A stretch of 64,000 bases of DNA, from assembly GCF_907163105.1 (NCBI RefSeq), contig NZ_OU015321.1:1240001-1304000 (forward strand), written 5' to 3'. Position numbers and translations under genes: made by a program. Origin of the DNA: Cloacibacterium caeni (GTDB lineage Bacteria > Bacteroidota > Bacteroidia > Flavobacteriales > Weeksellaceae). This document shows, one piece after another, positions 10,154-19,311 of this stretch (within the stretch, counting starts at the first letter, position 1; the number at the start of each line of letters is the position of its first letter). The notes beneath the pieces are model-generated. The model saw only the letters and a list, made by a program, of their open reading frames with translations, searched no databases and was not told the origin of the DNA.

Positions 10154-11113
10154 ATGCCTATTCTACCTTCCGAATATCAACCTAAAAAAATCTTCAGAAA
10201 TGGAGATTTTTCTACGATTTATAGTGCTCTGTTTAGAAAAGTTACTGGTGTAACTCAACAAAGAGAAAGACTAGAACTTTCTGATGGCGATTTTCTGGAT
10301 TTAGATTGGAGTTTTGCAAAAGAAAAAACAGACCGTTGTATTATCTTATTTCATGGTTTAGAAGGCAGTGCACAGAGACATTATATGTTGGGAGCAGCCA
10401 AAATCTTCAATGAAAACGGCTTTGATTGTTGTGCTGTAAACCATAGGGATTGCTCTGGAGAAAGCAATAGAGTTCATTATTCTTACCATTCCGGAAGAAC
10501 AGATGATGTGCAAGAAGTGATAGAAAAGGTACTTTCTAAAAACTATGAAAAAGTCATTCTGAAAGGGTTTAGTCTTGGTGGAAATTTGTGTTTGAAATAC
10601 GCTGGTGAAAAAAGAGAAATTTCTGATAAAATAAAAGCTTTCATCGCTATTTCTACACCCATAGATTTAAAAGGTTCTATGCACAAATTGACTTCCAAGA
10701 GAAATCTTGTGTATGCTAACAATTTCTTGAAAACCTTAAAAAAGAAAACACTCCTGAAATGCAAAAGATTTCCAGAATTTTTGTCTGCAGCAGAAATCAA
10801 AAACATCAAAGATTTAAAGGAGTTTGATGATGTTTACACATCGAAAGTTAATGGTTTTACAGACGCTTTTGATTATTATGAAAAATGCAGTTCCAAGCAG
10901 TTTTTAAAGAATATTAAAATTCCGACACTCCTTATCAATGCTAAAAATGACAGTTTTCTTTCTGAAAGTTGCTTTCCTAAAGAAGAGGCGTTAGTCAATT
11001 CTTTTTTGCATTTAGAGATTCCAGATTTTGGTGGACATGTAGGATTTATGGAAGAAAAGAATGCTTTTTACACTGAAAAAAGAGCATTAGAATTTGCACT
11101 GCAATATTTATAA
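10154..11113 (+). CDS. YheT-family alpha/beta hydrolase
   Basis: A 319-residue cytosolic alpha/beta-fold protein. Landmarks are the oxyanion region HGLEGSAQRHYM, the HRDCSGES loop, the nucleophile elbow GFSLGGN (Ser nucleophile), a late Asp in NAKNDSFLS and the catalytic His in GGHVGFM. This pattern (PLDG/YheT-like, annotated hydrolase) is esterase-like with unknown substrate. It starts 4 bp after the uvrA stop, so the two form an operon, though no functional link to repair is known. Confidence 0.85.
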   Translation: MPILPSEYQPKKIFRNGDFSTIYSALFRKVTGVTQQRERLELSDGDFLDLDWSFAKEKTDRCIILFHGLEGSAQRHYMLGAAKIFNENGFDCCAVNHRDCSGESNRVHYSYHSGRTDDVQEVIEKVLSKNYEKVILKGFSLGGNLCLKYAGEKREISDKIKAFIAISTPIDLKGSMHKLTSKRNLVYANNFLKTLKKKTLLKCKRFPEFLSAAEIKNIKDLKEFDDVYTSKVNGFTDAFDYYEKCSSKQFLKNIKIPTLLINAKNDSFLSESCFPKEEALVNSFLHLEIPDFGGHVGFMEEKNAFYTEKRALEFALQYL

Positions 11114-11264
11114 TCAAAAAAATTGTGCAGAACATGTGAATATTAACATTCCGTTAATATACTGATTTAGAATAATTTGTAATTTTAATTTAGGAAAATA
11201 AAAGTTATGCATTTTTCTGTATCCAATTCACTCGAAATCATCATTAAATTTGAGATAAAAATTT

Positions 11265-11296
11265 AAGGGAAGCATCGTCGGCTTCCCTTTTCTTTT
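11265..11296 (+). terminator. Intrinsic terminator
   Basis: Stem aagggaagc (11265-11273) pairs with gcttccctt (11281-11289), followed by a T-rich run. It would end either the uvrA-hydrolase transcript or the tiny ORF transcript. Confidence 0.8.
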
Positions 11297-11390
11297 GGCT
11301 TTTAACTAAAAAAATGAGATGTCTTTATCTACTGAACCTGCTTCTAAAGAGTGGGTTCTTTTACTATTTCATTGACCAAAATCATAAAAA

Positions 11391-11420
11391 AATCAGACCC
11401 AAGGTCTGATTTTAATTTTT
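11391..11420 (+). terminator. Intrinsic terminator upstream of tRNA-Arg
   Basis: Perfect stem aatcagacc (11391-11399) with ggtctgatt (11403-11411), a 3-nt loop, and T-rich tract following. The A-run before it makes it symmetrical. Confidence 0.75.
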
Positions 11421-11434
11421 TAAATTTGTTTATT

Positions 11435-11506
11435 GGCCTCATAGTTCAATGGATAGAATAGAAGTTTCCTAAACTTTAGATCCAAGTTCGATTCTTGGTG
11501 GGGCTA
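11435..11506 (+). tRNA. tRNA-Arg (anticodon CCT)
   Basis: A cloverleaf can be folded by eye. The acceptor stem ggcctca pairs with tggggct and the discriminator is A. The D arm begins gttc. The anticodon stem gaagt/acttt encloses loop ttCCTaa. The T arm is ccaag-ttcgatt-cttgg. Anticodon CCT reads AGG arginine codons. CCA is not encoded. It stands alone. Confidence 0.9.
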
Positions 11507-11877
11507 CAATTTTGTAACTAAAATTGAATTTATAATTGTTTGTGTTTTTAATGTTGATTTGTTACATATTTGCCCCACTAGAAACTTTTTGTATTATTGT
11601 AAATTCAACATACAGAGACATTTAACTAATCTTAAATTTAATTTTTAAAAATATACTTAATTTTTAAGCACTTTAAAAAGAGTTTTCAATTGATTATAAA
11701 TTTATCTTAAGTAGAATCTGAATTTTTATTTTTCGCAAATATATTGTTTAAGTGAATTTATCTGAGAAAATTTGGGGTGGACAAATTATTTTACAAAATC
11801 ATTGGTATGAAATTCTACAAGATAACAAAAATGCCGAAGTTTTTACCTTTGGCAAATCTGTCAAAAAACATAAAAAT
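11507..11877. other. AT-rich spacer between tRNA-Arg and the giant surface protein gene
   Basis: No gene seen. The right end (11772-11860) carries a sequence related to the far side of the next gene (GGGGTGGACAAA followed by a tgcc/ggca hairpin). The hairpin 11832-11854 followed on the minus strand by five T probably terminates the surface protein gene. Confidence 0.6.
11772..11860. repeat. Left copy of an imperfect direct repeat flanking the surface protein gene
   Basis: It shares with 17138-17236, in the same order and orientation, GGGGTGGACAAA, TTTACAAAA, AACAAAAATGCC, CTTTGGCA and ATCTG. Both copies fold a tgcc...ggca hairpin. This copy lies just downstream of the gene's stop. Confidence 0.65.
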
Positions 11878-14800
11878 TTACTTTTTAATTACCTTAAAAA
11901 CTCCTTGCTCTGTTTTCAGCAAGTACATCCCTTGAGTGAATCCAGAAATATCTACTTGGTTTTCTCCAATTTTTAAATTGATGGATTTTACCAATTTTCC
12001 ACTTTGATCATATAATGCAGCTTTCATTGTAACAGCTGTTTTCACAAAGAAGATTCCTGTAGTTGGATTAGGATAAACCATTGCTTTAACTTTTACTACA
12101 GTATCTGTAACTGCAAGAGTGGTATTATTCTGGTTTTCATAAGCTCCCAAATCTATTACAGAACCTACAATTCTTGTATTTCCTGCAAGGTCTATTGTCC
12201 CTGAAACTGATACATCATATTTAGAATTATCACCTTTATTAATTACGGGTGCACCATCTTTCAGACGATAGTCTCCAGCAATTGATTTTGTAGGTGCTAT
12301 AGGACTCACAAATATATCTTCCGCTGTAATGCCTGTAGAACTGATGTTCCCATTACTTGTGTCTGTTAAATCTTGTACCAAACTGTATTGAATATCAACG
12401 ACATCTAAAGACGGATCATTATTTATTATTCCAGAAGTATTACCCCAAATAATACTATTGTATATTTTGGATGTGGAATGATAAGCATTCATCATTCCGC
12501 CACCAGATGTATATGCGTAATTCCCTGAAATGGTTACATTATTTAAGCTTGAAGAAGCATTATTATTGTAAATTCCTCCACCACTTTCAGATGCTGTATT
12601 ACCAGAAATAATTACATTAGCAAGCGTTGTAGAAGAAAGTTCATCATTGTACATTCCTCCTCCATAATAGATGCTATGATTTCCTGAAAAAGTTGCACTG
12701 GTAATCGTTGGAGAAGAATAAATATTGTACATCCCACCACCAAACATTTGTGCATTATTTAACGAAAAAGTTACGTTCGTAAGCTTTGGTGAGGAAGACC
12801 AATTTGCCATCCCACCACCTCTACTAGCACTATTATCCGTAAACATAACGTTAGTAAGTGTTGGGAAAGAATAATAATTGAACATACCGCCACCATTATA
12901 AGGCACATAATTTCCAGAAATGATAAGATTAGCAAGCTTAGGAGAAGAATAAGTATTGTACATACCTGCTCCATTTATCGCATCAACATTATATCCATTA
13001 ATTATTCTAGAAGTGTTTTCAGCTCCAAAACCACCTGTAATAGTAAAACCGTCTACTACTGTATTTTTGGTTATGGGCTCGATTTGTGTAGCTATAGAAA
13101 TTACGACCTGATAAACATTATCGGTTCTGTTGCCTTGTGTACCAATATCTCCGCTTAATATGGTTTTGTTTGTATTCCAATTACGGGCATTGAGATTGGT
13201 TTCTGTTCCTTCAAAACCACCGTAAAGTTGTACATTATCTACTAGTAGAAAAGAAGCTTGTCTTGGATAACTTTTTGGCACTCTACCAAAGGTAGCGTCT
13301 GCAGGATCATACAATGGATTGTAAGTACCTACTGCTACCCAAATTAGTAACGGATTACTGGCAGTCCATAAGTTTTTATTTTCTTTAGCATACCTTAAAG
13401 CATCTGCTAATTCGCCTAAAGCATTACTCCAAGATGAACCGTTGCCTATAGATCCTTTTTTTACGTAAAGAATATTATCAGTAGGCTGTGCTAGATTATT
13501 TTGATTTTCAAAGGCTCCTAAGTCTATTGTGTTATTAAAAATACGGGGATTTCCAGCCAAATCAACTGTAAATATATTTTTTGTGTTATCCCCTTTGTTA
13601 ATTACTATTGCACCATCTTTCAAATGGAAATCTCCTGCATTGGAGCGTCCAGGTGTTATCGGGCTTACGAATATATCATTCTCAGAGATATCAAAGGAGC
13701 TAATGTTACCATTGGTTGTATCTGTAAGTCCCTGAACCAAGCTGTATTGTATATCAACAGTATTACTAAATGAATAATTTACCATACCTGACTGATTCCC
13801 TAAAATAATGCTATTGTATATTTTGGGGTTTGAAAAGTAATTATATATCGTACCATAATTTGAAGAACTTGAAAAATTTCCCGAAAGAATTACGTTGGTA
13901 AGAACTGGATGTGAATAATAGTTATTAATACCACCAGCAGTAGAAGCTGTATTTCCAGAAACAGTTACATTCGTCAACAATGGAGAGGAATAATAGTTGT
14001 ACATACCGCCGCCAAAATTAGCAGAGTTACCAGAAATAGTTACATTAGTCAATTTTGGAGAAGAATAATTATTGTAAATACCTCCTCCAGCAGTTAAAGA
14101 TAAAGAAACTCCATCAAGCACTCTAGTAATTGTATTGTTTCCACTTGCATATCCATCTGCAATGGTAAAACCATCCAATACTGTATTATTGGTTATTCTA
14201 TTTGTACTAGTTCCTACGGAAAGTATTACCTGATAAATATTATCGGTGAAGCTATTTTGCGAGCCAATTTCTCCGCTTAATATTGTTTTGTTAGCATTCC
14301 AATTTCTATCGTTCATTGTAGGAGTACCTGAAGCAGGGAAACCACCATAAAGTTGTATATTATTTATCAATCTAAAGGATGCCAATCTTGGGTCAGTTAA
14401 TGGCACTGAACCAAATTTAGAATCTTCAGGATCATACAGCGGTTTGTAAGTTCCTGCAGCTACCCAAATTTGTAGCATATTGCTGTCAGTCCATTGGGTA
14501 CTGTTTCGTTTTGCATATTTCAAAGCATCTGCTAATTCTCCTAAAGCATTATCCCAAGATGAGCCGTTACCCGTTGAACCTTTTTTTACGTATAGAATAT
14601 TATTAGTAGGGACAGGAAAAATATTATACTGATTTTCATATGCTCCTAAATCTATGGTACCATCAACAATACGGGAGTTTCCTAAAATATCTAATGGAAT
14701 ATTGTTTTTGGTATTATCACCTTTGTTAATAACTACGGCATCATCCTTAAGACGGTAATCCTTTGCGCTCACATCTACAAAAAGACTTGATGTAGAAATA

Positions 14801-17058
14801 CCTGTAGAATTAATATTGCCATTAGTTGTATCTGTAAACCCTTTTACTAGACTGTATTGAATATCAAAATTAGTATTACTACTAAAAATTTCATCTATAA
14901 GAATGCTGTTGTATATATTTATTTTTCCTGAGTTAGAAACATATTTATAGCTATACAATCCATTACTCCTACTGTAATATGCTTTATTTGCTATAATAGT
15001 TACATTGGTAAGCGTTGGGTTAGAATATAAGTTGTACAATCCACCACCGTTGTCTCTGGTAGCAGAATTACCCGAAATAATAACATTGGTAAGGGCTGGA
15101 GAAGAACCATCGTTGTACATTCCGCCACCTGCAAAATCTGCTATATTATCCGAAATATTAACATTAACAAGGGTAGGAGAAGATGAACGATTATACATAC
15201 CAGCTCCATTACTTTTACCTATTGATATTCCGTTTACTTTTCTAGTATCAATTAATGAGCTACCATATCCTCCAGTAATCGTAAAACCGTCCAATATCGT
15301 ACTCTTGGTTATTGGGTTGGTACTTGTTCCTATAGAAAGTACTACCTGATAAACATTATCACTATAGATGCCTTGCGAACCAATATCTCCGCTTAATATA
15401 GTTTTGTTGACATTCCAATTACGCTCAATTAAGGCAACTTCAGTTCCTGCAAAACCTCCATAAAGCTGTACATTATTAACCAATAGAAAAGAAGCCAATC
15501 TGGGTTCTGCGGTCGGCACGGAGCCAAATTTGTCATCTGCAGCATCATACAAGGGTTTATAAGAACCTGCCGCTACCCATATTTGTAGCGGATTGCTTTC
15601 TGTAAATTGAGTATTATATCGTTTTGCAAATTTCAAAGCATCTGCTACTTCGCCTAAAGCATTGCTCCAAGATGAGCCATTGCCTGTTGCTCCTTTTTTT
15701 ACGTAGAGGATATTGTTAGTAGGTATAATAATAAACTGATTTTCATATGATCCTAAGTCTATGGTACCATCAACAATTCGGGAGTTGTCCAAAATATCTA
15801 ATGGAATATTGTTTTTGGTATTATCGCCTTTGTTAACAACTATAGCATTATATTTAAGGCGATAATCTTTATTGACAACGTCCACAAAAATATCTGTTTC
15901 ATTGACACCTGTAGAATTAATGTTGCCATTGGATGTATTTGTAAACCCTTGTACAAGACTATACTGGAGATCAGGAATAAAATCTGAATTACTGGTAATA
16001 GTTCCTAAAATAATACTGTTGTATATTTTAGGGTTACTAGAATAGTAATTATACATTGCACTAGCATCAGTAGCTGCAGAATTTCTTACAATTGTGACAT
16101 TGGTAAATGTTGGAGTAGAGTAATAATTTAAAACAGCGCCACCAAAACCACCGCCAAAACCTTCTATACTTTTTGCAGAATTATCTGAAATGATAACATT
16201 GGTAAGTATTGGAGATGCGTAATTATTTTTTATACCTCCTGCGCTATTATTAGTAGAATTCCCTGAAATAATAGCGTTGGTAAGAACTGGAGAAGAATAG
16301 TCATTGCACATACCTCCTCCGCTACTATCAGCAAAATTCCCCGAAATAGTAACGCTGTTAAGCCTTGGAGAAGAAGAACTTTTATTGTACATTCCACCAC
16401 CTTCATAAGCAGAATTACCTGAAATCTTAACATTGGTGATTGTTGCTGAAGAAAATACATTGTACATCCCAGAACCCTCGTTTAATCTAATACTAATTCC
16501 GTTTACAGTTCTATTTTCAAATAAATTTCCATTTCCTCCATAAATATTAAAACCGTCTAGTATCGTTTTACTGGTTATTGGTTTGGTACTCGTACCTACA
16601 GAAAGCACTACATTATAAACGTTGTCACTGTTGCCATAAGTACCAATCTCTCCGTATAACGTAGTCACTTTGGTCTTCCAATTTCTGTCGTTCATTGTAG
16701 GATTGCCACTAGTAGGAAAACCACCATAAAGCTGTACGTTATTGACCAATAGAAAAGAAGCCAATCTTTTGTTAGTGGTAGGCACTGTACCAAATGCAAC
16801 ATCTGAAGGATCATACAGAGGGGTGTAATAACCAGCTGCAACCCAAATTTGCAGCGGATTGCTTTCAGTCCATTGCATTTCGTTTTGTTTTGCGTATTTT
16901 AAAGCATCTGCTACTTCGCCTAAAGAACTACTCCAAGACGAGCCATTGCCTATTCCTCCTTTTTTTACATAAAGGATGTTTCCTTCACCTGGAGTTATCT
17001 GGGCAGATAATTGAACTGCAAAAAAGAACAACAAAAAAAGTTTATTAAATTTTTTCAT
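11878..17058 (-). CDS. Giant modular beta-helix surface protein with T9SS sorting domain
   Basis: A 1726-residue cell-surface or secreted protein. The start at 17058 is chosen because it opens with a signal peptide (MKKFNKLFLLFFFAVQLSAQ); the frame extends 24 codons further without signal character. Four modules of roughly 370-425 residues each begin with ILYVKKG..GNGSSW, then ADAL(K/R)(Y/F)AK, IWVA.G.Y.PLYD and ASF.L..N.QLYGGF. They continue into parallel beta-helix repeats of the GGGMYN..SSP.LTNV.ISGN type and close with IDLGAYENQ. Module starts lie near nt 16.97, 15.69, 14.58 and 13.46 kb. The last 70 residues are a type A T9SS domain (VYPNPTTGIFFV...GMYLLKTEQG..KVIKK). It resembles choice-of-anchor/right-handed beta-helix adhesins. 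The module repeats invite recombination. Confidence 0.9.
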   Translation of the reverse strand: MKKFNKLFLLFFFAVQLSAQITPGEGNILYVKKGGIGNGSSWSSSLGEVADALKYAKQNEMQWTESNPLQIWVAAGYYTPLYDPSDVAFGTVPTTNKRLASFLLVNNVQLYGGFPTSGNPTMNDRNWKTKVTTLYGEIGTYGNSDNVYNVVLSVGTSTKPITSKTILDGFNIYGGNGNLFENRTVNGISIRLNEGSGMYNVFSSATITNVKISGNSAYEGGGMYNKSSSSPRLNSVTISGNFADSSGGGMCNDYSSPVLTNAIISGNSTNNSAGGIKNNYASPILTNVIISDNSAKSIEGFGGGFGGAVLNYYSTPTFTNVTIVRNSAATDASAMYNYYSSNPKIYNSIILGTITSNSDFIPDLQYSLVQGFTNTSNGNINSTGVNETDIFVDVVNKDYRLKYNAIVVNKGDNTKNNIPLDILDNSRIVDGTIDLGSYENQFIIIPTNNILYVKKGATGNGSSWSNALGEVADALKFAKRYNTQFTESNPLQIWVAAGSYKPLYDAADDKFGSVPTAEPRLASFLLVNNVQLYGGFAGTEVALIERNWNVNKTILSGDIGSQGIYSDNVYQVVLSIGTSTNPITKSTILDGFTITGGYGSSLIDTRKVNGISIGKSNGAGMYNRSSSPTLVNVNISDNIADFAGGGMYNDGSSPALTNVIISGNSATRDNGGGLYNLYSNPTLTNVTIIANKAYYSRSNGLYSYKYVSNSGKINIYNSILIDEIFSSNTNFDIQYSLVKGFTDTTNGNINSTGISTSSLFVDVSAKDYRLKDDAVVINKGDNTKNNIPLDILGNSRIVDGTIDLGAYENQYNIFPVPTNNILYVKKGSTGNGSSWDNALGELADALKYAKRNSTQWTDSNMLQIWVAAGTYKPLYDPEDSKFGSVPLTDPRLASFRLINNIQLYGGFPASGTPTMNDRNWNANKTILSGEIGSQNSFTDNIYQVILSVGTSTNRITNNTVLDGFTIADGYASGNNTITRVLDGVSLSLTAGGGIYNNYSSPKLTNVTISGNSANFGGGMYNYYSSPLLTNVTVSGNTASTAGGINNYYSHPVLTNVILSGNFSSSSNYGTIYNYFSNPKIYNSIILGNQSGMVNYSFSNTVDIQYSLVQGLTDTTNGNISSFDISENDIFVSPITPGRSNAGDFHLKDGAIVINKGDNTKNIFTVDLAGNPRIFNNTIDLGAFENQNNLAQPTDNILYVKKGSIGNGSSWSNALGELADALRYAKENKNLWTASNPLLIWVAVGTYNPLYDPADATFGRVPKSYPRQASFLLVDNVQLYGGFEGTETNLNARNWNTNKTILSGDIGTQGNRTDNVYQVVISIATQIEPITKNTVVDGFTITGGFGAENTSRIINGYNVDAINGAGMYNTYSSPKLANLIISGNYVPYNGGGMFNYYSFPTLTNVMFTDNSASRGGGMANWSSSPKLTNVTFSLNNAQMFGGGMYNIYSSPTITSATFSGNHSIYYGGGMYNDELSSTTLANVIISGNTASESGGGIYNNNASSSLNNVTISGNYAYTSGGGMMNAYHSTSKIYNSIIWGNTSGIINNDPSLDVVDIQYSLVQDLTDTSNGNISSTGITAEDIFVSPIAPTKSIAGDYRLKDGAPVINKGDNSKYDVSVSGTIDLAGNTRIVGSVIDLGAYENQNNTTLAVTDTVVKVKAMVYPNPTTGIFFVKTAVTMKAALYDQSGKLVKSINLKIGENQVDISGFTQGMYLLKTEQGVFKVIKK

Positions 17059-17137
17059 AATTTGTACATTCATTTCAATATGAATATGGATTTTAATTTT
17101 TATAAATGTATTTTTATCTGATGTTTTCACAAAAAAT

Positions 17138-17236
17138 ATGGGGTGGACAAAAAGGTGGACATTTTTTTTACAAAAATTAAAACTGAAAATCAGTTAATTA
17201 ACAAAAATGCCAAATTTTAAAACTTTGGCATATCTG
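17138..17236. repeat. Right copy of the direct repeat flanking the surface protein gene
   Basis: Related to 11772-11860 (same blocks, same order). It includes an orphan terminator-like hairpin on the minus strand (atgccaaa 17207-17214 with tttggcat 17224-17231, then T5), although no leftward gene ends here. The remaining sequence to 17497 is AT-rich with no gene and holds the start region of the next gene. Confidence 0.65.
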
Positions 17237-17497
17237 CTAAATAAAGATTAAACTTTCAAATTTTAAAGCCTTAAAGTTTTGTTTAATTCTCAACCTTATT
17301 TTTTAATCAAGTCTAATCTGTAAAGATAAATGAACTAAAAAATTAAAAAGTTTTATAGTAGATGATTGATTTTAACTTTAAAAAGTGTTTTAATTATATG
17401 TTTCAAAAAATATAGAAAATGAACATATTTTAAACATCAATCAATTAGATTTTTACATAATTTTCGCTATTTTAGGGCTCTGAAATTCCTCATTTAG

Positions 17498-19225
17498 ATG
17501 ATTAAAAATTACTCCCTTATTTTTTTGTTGTTTTTCACAGGCCTTTTTGGACAGTTTCAAAACTTTGAAACTTCTGAAAATAATAAACATATAAATTATA
17601 ACTACGAAAAAATTCTCTGGAATTTTCCTAATTTTAGTTGTGACACCAACTCACTCAAAAAGTATTTACAACCACTGAAAAACAATACAAAACCCAGCGC
17701 ACAAATCATTTATAATATTCTAGCTGCAGAAGGTATTGCCAACTGTGAGGATAGGATTACGGAACACAGCAACAACCTTTTCAAAAAAGCAATAAAACAG
17801 GCAGAAAAAACAAACCCAGAACTAGAAGTAGTTGCCAATATCTATTACGCCAAATATCTCTACCGCTATAGAAAAATGGAGAAAGCACTTCCTTTTTTCC
17901 TAAAAGCTTACCATCTTCTTGAAAAACATCCTAATAAAAAACATATCCGCCCAGATGAATCTTATAAATGGATTGGTTATTATTTCGGAACCATTGGTGA
18001 TATCGAATCTTCTGTTAAGTCTCTGGAAAAAGCTAAATCTCTTTCCAAAAATCAGGAAGCAGACTATGCCAGTATTTTAGATGCATTAGGTTTGCACTAT
18101 TTTAATAATGGTAACCTTGTAAAAGCTGAAGATTATTTCAATCAAGTAGAAAGTATCTCCAAATCAATAAATGATAAACTGAGATATGCGAAAGCCTTGG
18201 GAAACCTTTCTTTGATACACTGGAAAAGAGGAGAAACAGAAAACGCTAAAAAGCTTTTAATGAAAGATATCACTATATCTGAGCGGCTAAAAGAAAACCA
18301 AAATACCATGTATGCATACACCTTATTCGGAGAGTTTTTAACACAGGAAAAAAAGTATAGCGAGGCACACGAAGCACTTCAAAAAGCTTTACAAATCGCA
18401 GAATCAAAATCATATTTTCAGGCTAATGAGATTAAAATACAGCAACTACTGACATCGGTTTACAAAAACCTAAATAACAAAGATGGGGAACTTCAAAGCT
18501 ATAAACGAATTAATGAACTGGAAGAAGAATTGAAAAAAACAGACGGAGATTTAGCCCTAAATAATGCCAATCTTCTGATGCAAAAATCGAAGTTAGAACA
18601 AGCAAACAATGAGGCTTATTATCAGAAAGAAAAATCAGCATTAATGCGAAAGGTTTACATCATTATCACTCTTCTTACATTTATCTTGATTGGGTTTATT
18701 TATGCACATTCCAGAAAAAAATTACGAAACCGTGAACTCATTTACAAGCAGAAAGTTATGGGGCTGGAAATGGACAAGTTGAAATTTGAACAGAAAATTT
18801 CAGAAACTCAACAAAACCTTGATGCTCAGGTAGAATTCCTTAAAAATAAAAATATACAGATTCACACATTAAAATCTGAGATTGAAAAAATAAAGAACTC
18901 AAATTCTTACTATCTTGAAGAACAGCAGGGAGAACTTCATACATTATTGCAATCACATCTGATGACCGATGAAAATTGGGAGAACTTTAAAAGAGAATTC
19001 ATAAAAGTCTATCCAAAATTTTACCAAAAAATTCAAAGTGAATATCCAGATCTTACAGACTCTAATTACAGAATTATTCTGTTGAAAAAACTTGATTTCA
19101 ATAATGTTGAAATTTCTGAACTTTTAGGTATTACAATTGATGCAGTGAAAAAATCCAATCAAAGAATGAAGAAAAAATTAGGCGACCGATATGATGAGCT
19201 GTCTGAAATTATAAACAAATCTTAA
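17498..19225 (+). CDS. TPR-repeat membrane protein with C-terminal HTH domain
   Basis: A 575-residue protein with signal-like N-terminus (MIKNYSLIFLLFFTGLFGQ). Tetratricopeptide repeats fill about residues 60-340 (for example HYFNNGNLVKAEDYFNQVES and GEFLTQEKKYSEAHEALQKAL). A transmembrane helix near 385-402 (VYIIITLLTFILIGFIYAH) and a coiled coil (400-470) follow. The C-terminus is a LuxR-like helix-turn-helix (SNYRIILLKKLDFNNVEISELLGI then DAVKKSNQRMKKKL). This architecture is common in Flavobacteriia: extracytoplasmic TPR sensor and cytoplasmic DNA-binding tail. Its target is unknown. It diverges from the giant surface protein gene, which makes that gene a plausible target by position only. 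Confidence 0.85.
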   Translation: MIKNYSLIFLLFFTGLFGQFQNFETSENNKHINYNYEKILWNFPNFSCDTNSLKKYLQPLKNNTKPSAQIIYNILAAEGIANCEDRITEHSNNLFKKAIKQAEKTNPELEVVANIYYAKYLYRYRKMEKALPFFLKAYHLLEKHPNKKHIRPDESYKWIGYYFGTIGDIESSVKSLEKAKSLSKNQEADYASILDALGLHYFNNGNLVKAEDYFNQVESISKSINDKLRYAKALGNLSLIHWKRGETENAKKLLMKDITISERLKENQNTMYAYTLFGEFLTQEKKYSEAHEALQKALQIAESKSYFQANEIKIQQLLTSVYKNLNNKDGELQSYKRINELEEELKKTDGDLALNNANLLMQKSKLEQANNEAYYQKEKSALMRKVYIIITLLTFILIGFIYAHSRKKLRNRELIYKQKVMGLEMDKLKFEQKISETQQNLDAQVEFLKNKNIQIHTLKSEIEKIKNSNSYYLEEQQGELHTLLQSHLMTDENWENFKREFIKVYPKFYQKIQSEYPDLTDSNYRIILLKKLDFNNVEISELLGITIDAVKKSNQRMKKKLGDRYDELSEIINKS

Positions 19226-19261
19226 CTTATTCTTTATAAAAAAAATTTCGTTAATCAAAAA

Positions 19262-19290
19262 AACTCCAGTAAATACTGGAGTTTTATATT
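19262..19290. terminator. Bidirectional terminator between convergent genes
   Basis: A 10-bp stem (aactccagta 19262-19271 with tactggagtt 19274-19283), T tract on the right and A tract on the left. It serves the TPR/HTH gene and the M28 peptidase gene. Confidence 0.85.
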
Positions 19291-19311
19291 TTGAAATGAA
19301 ACCTTTTAAGG

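Larger units (their letters stand above)
11114..11434. other. Gene-poor spacer with a tiny ORF and two terminators
   Basis: It contains a 19-codon ORF (11207-11266, MHFSVSNSLEIIIKFEIKI) whose stop codon touches a strong terminator stem, then a second terminator at 11391-11411. No larger coding frame is present. It may be a short independent transcript (see findings). Confidence 0.5.

Noticed and set aside
12771-16460. Alternative-frame ORFs inside the giant surface gene
   Set aside because: They are shadows created by the internal beta-helix repeats.
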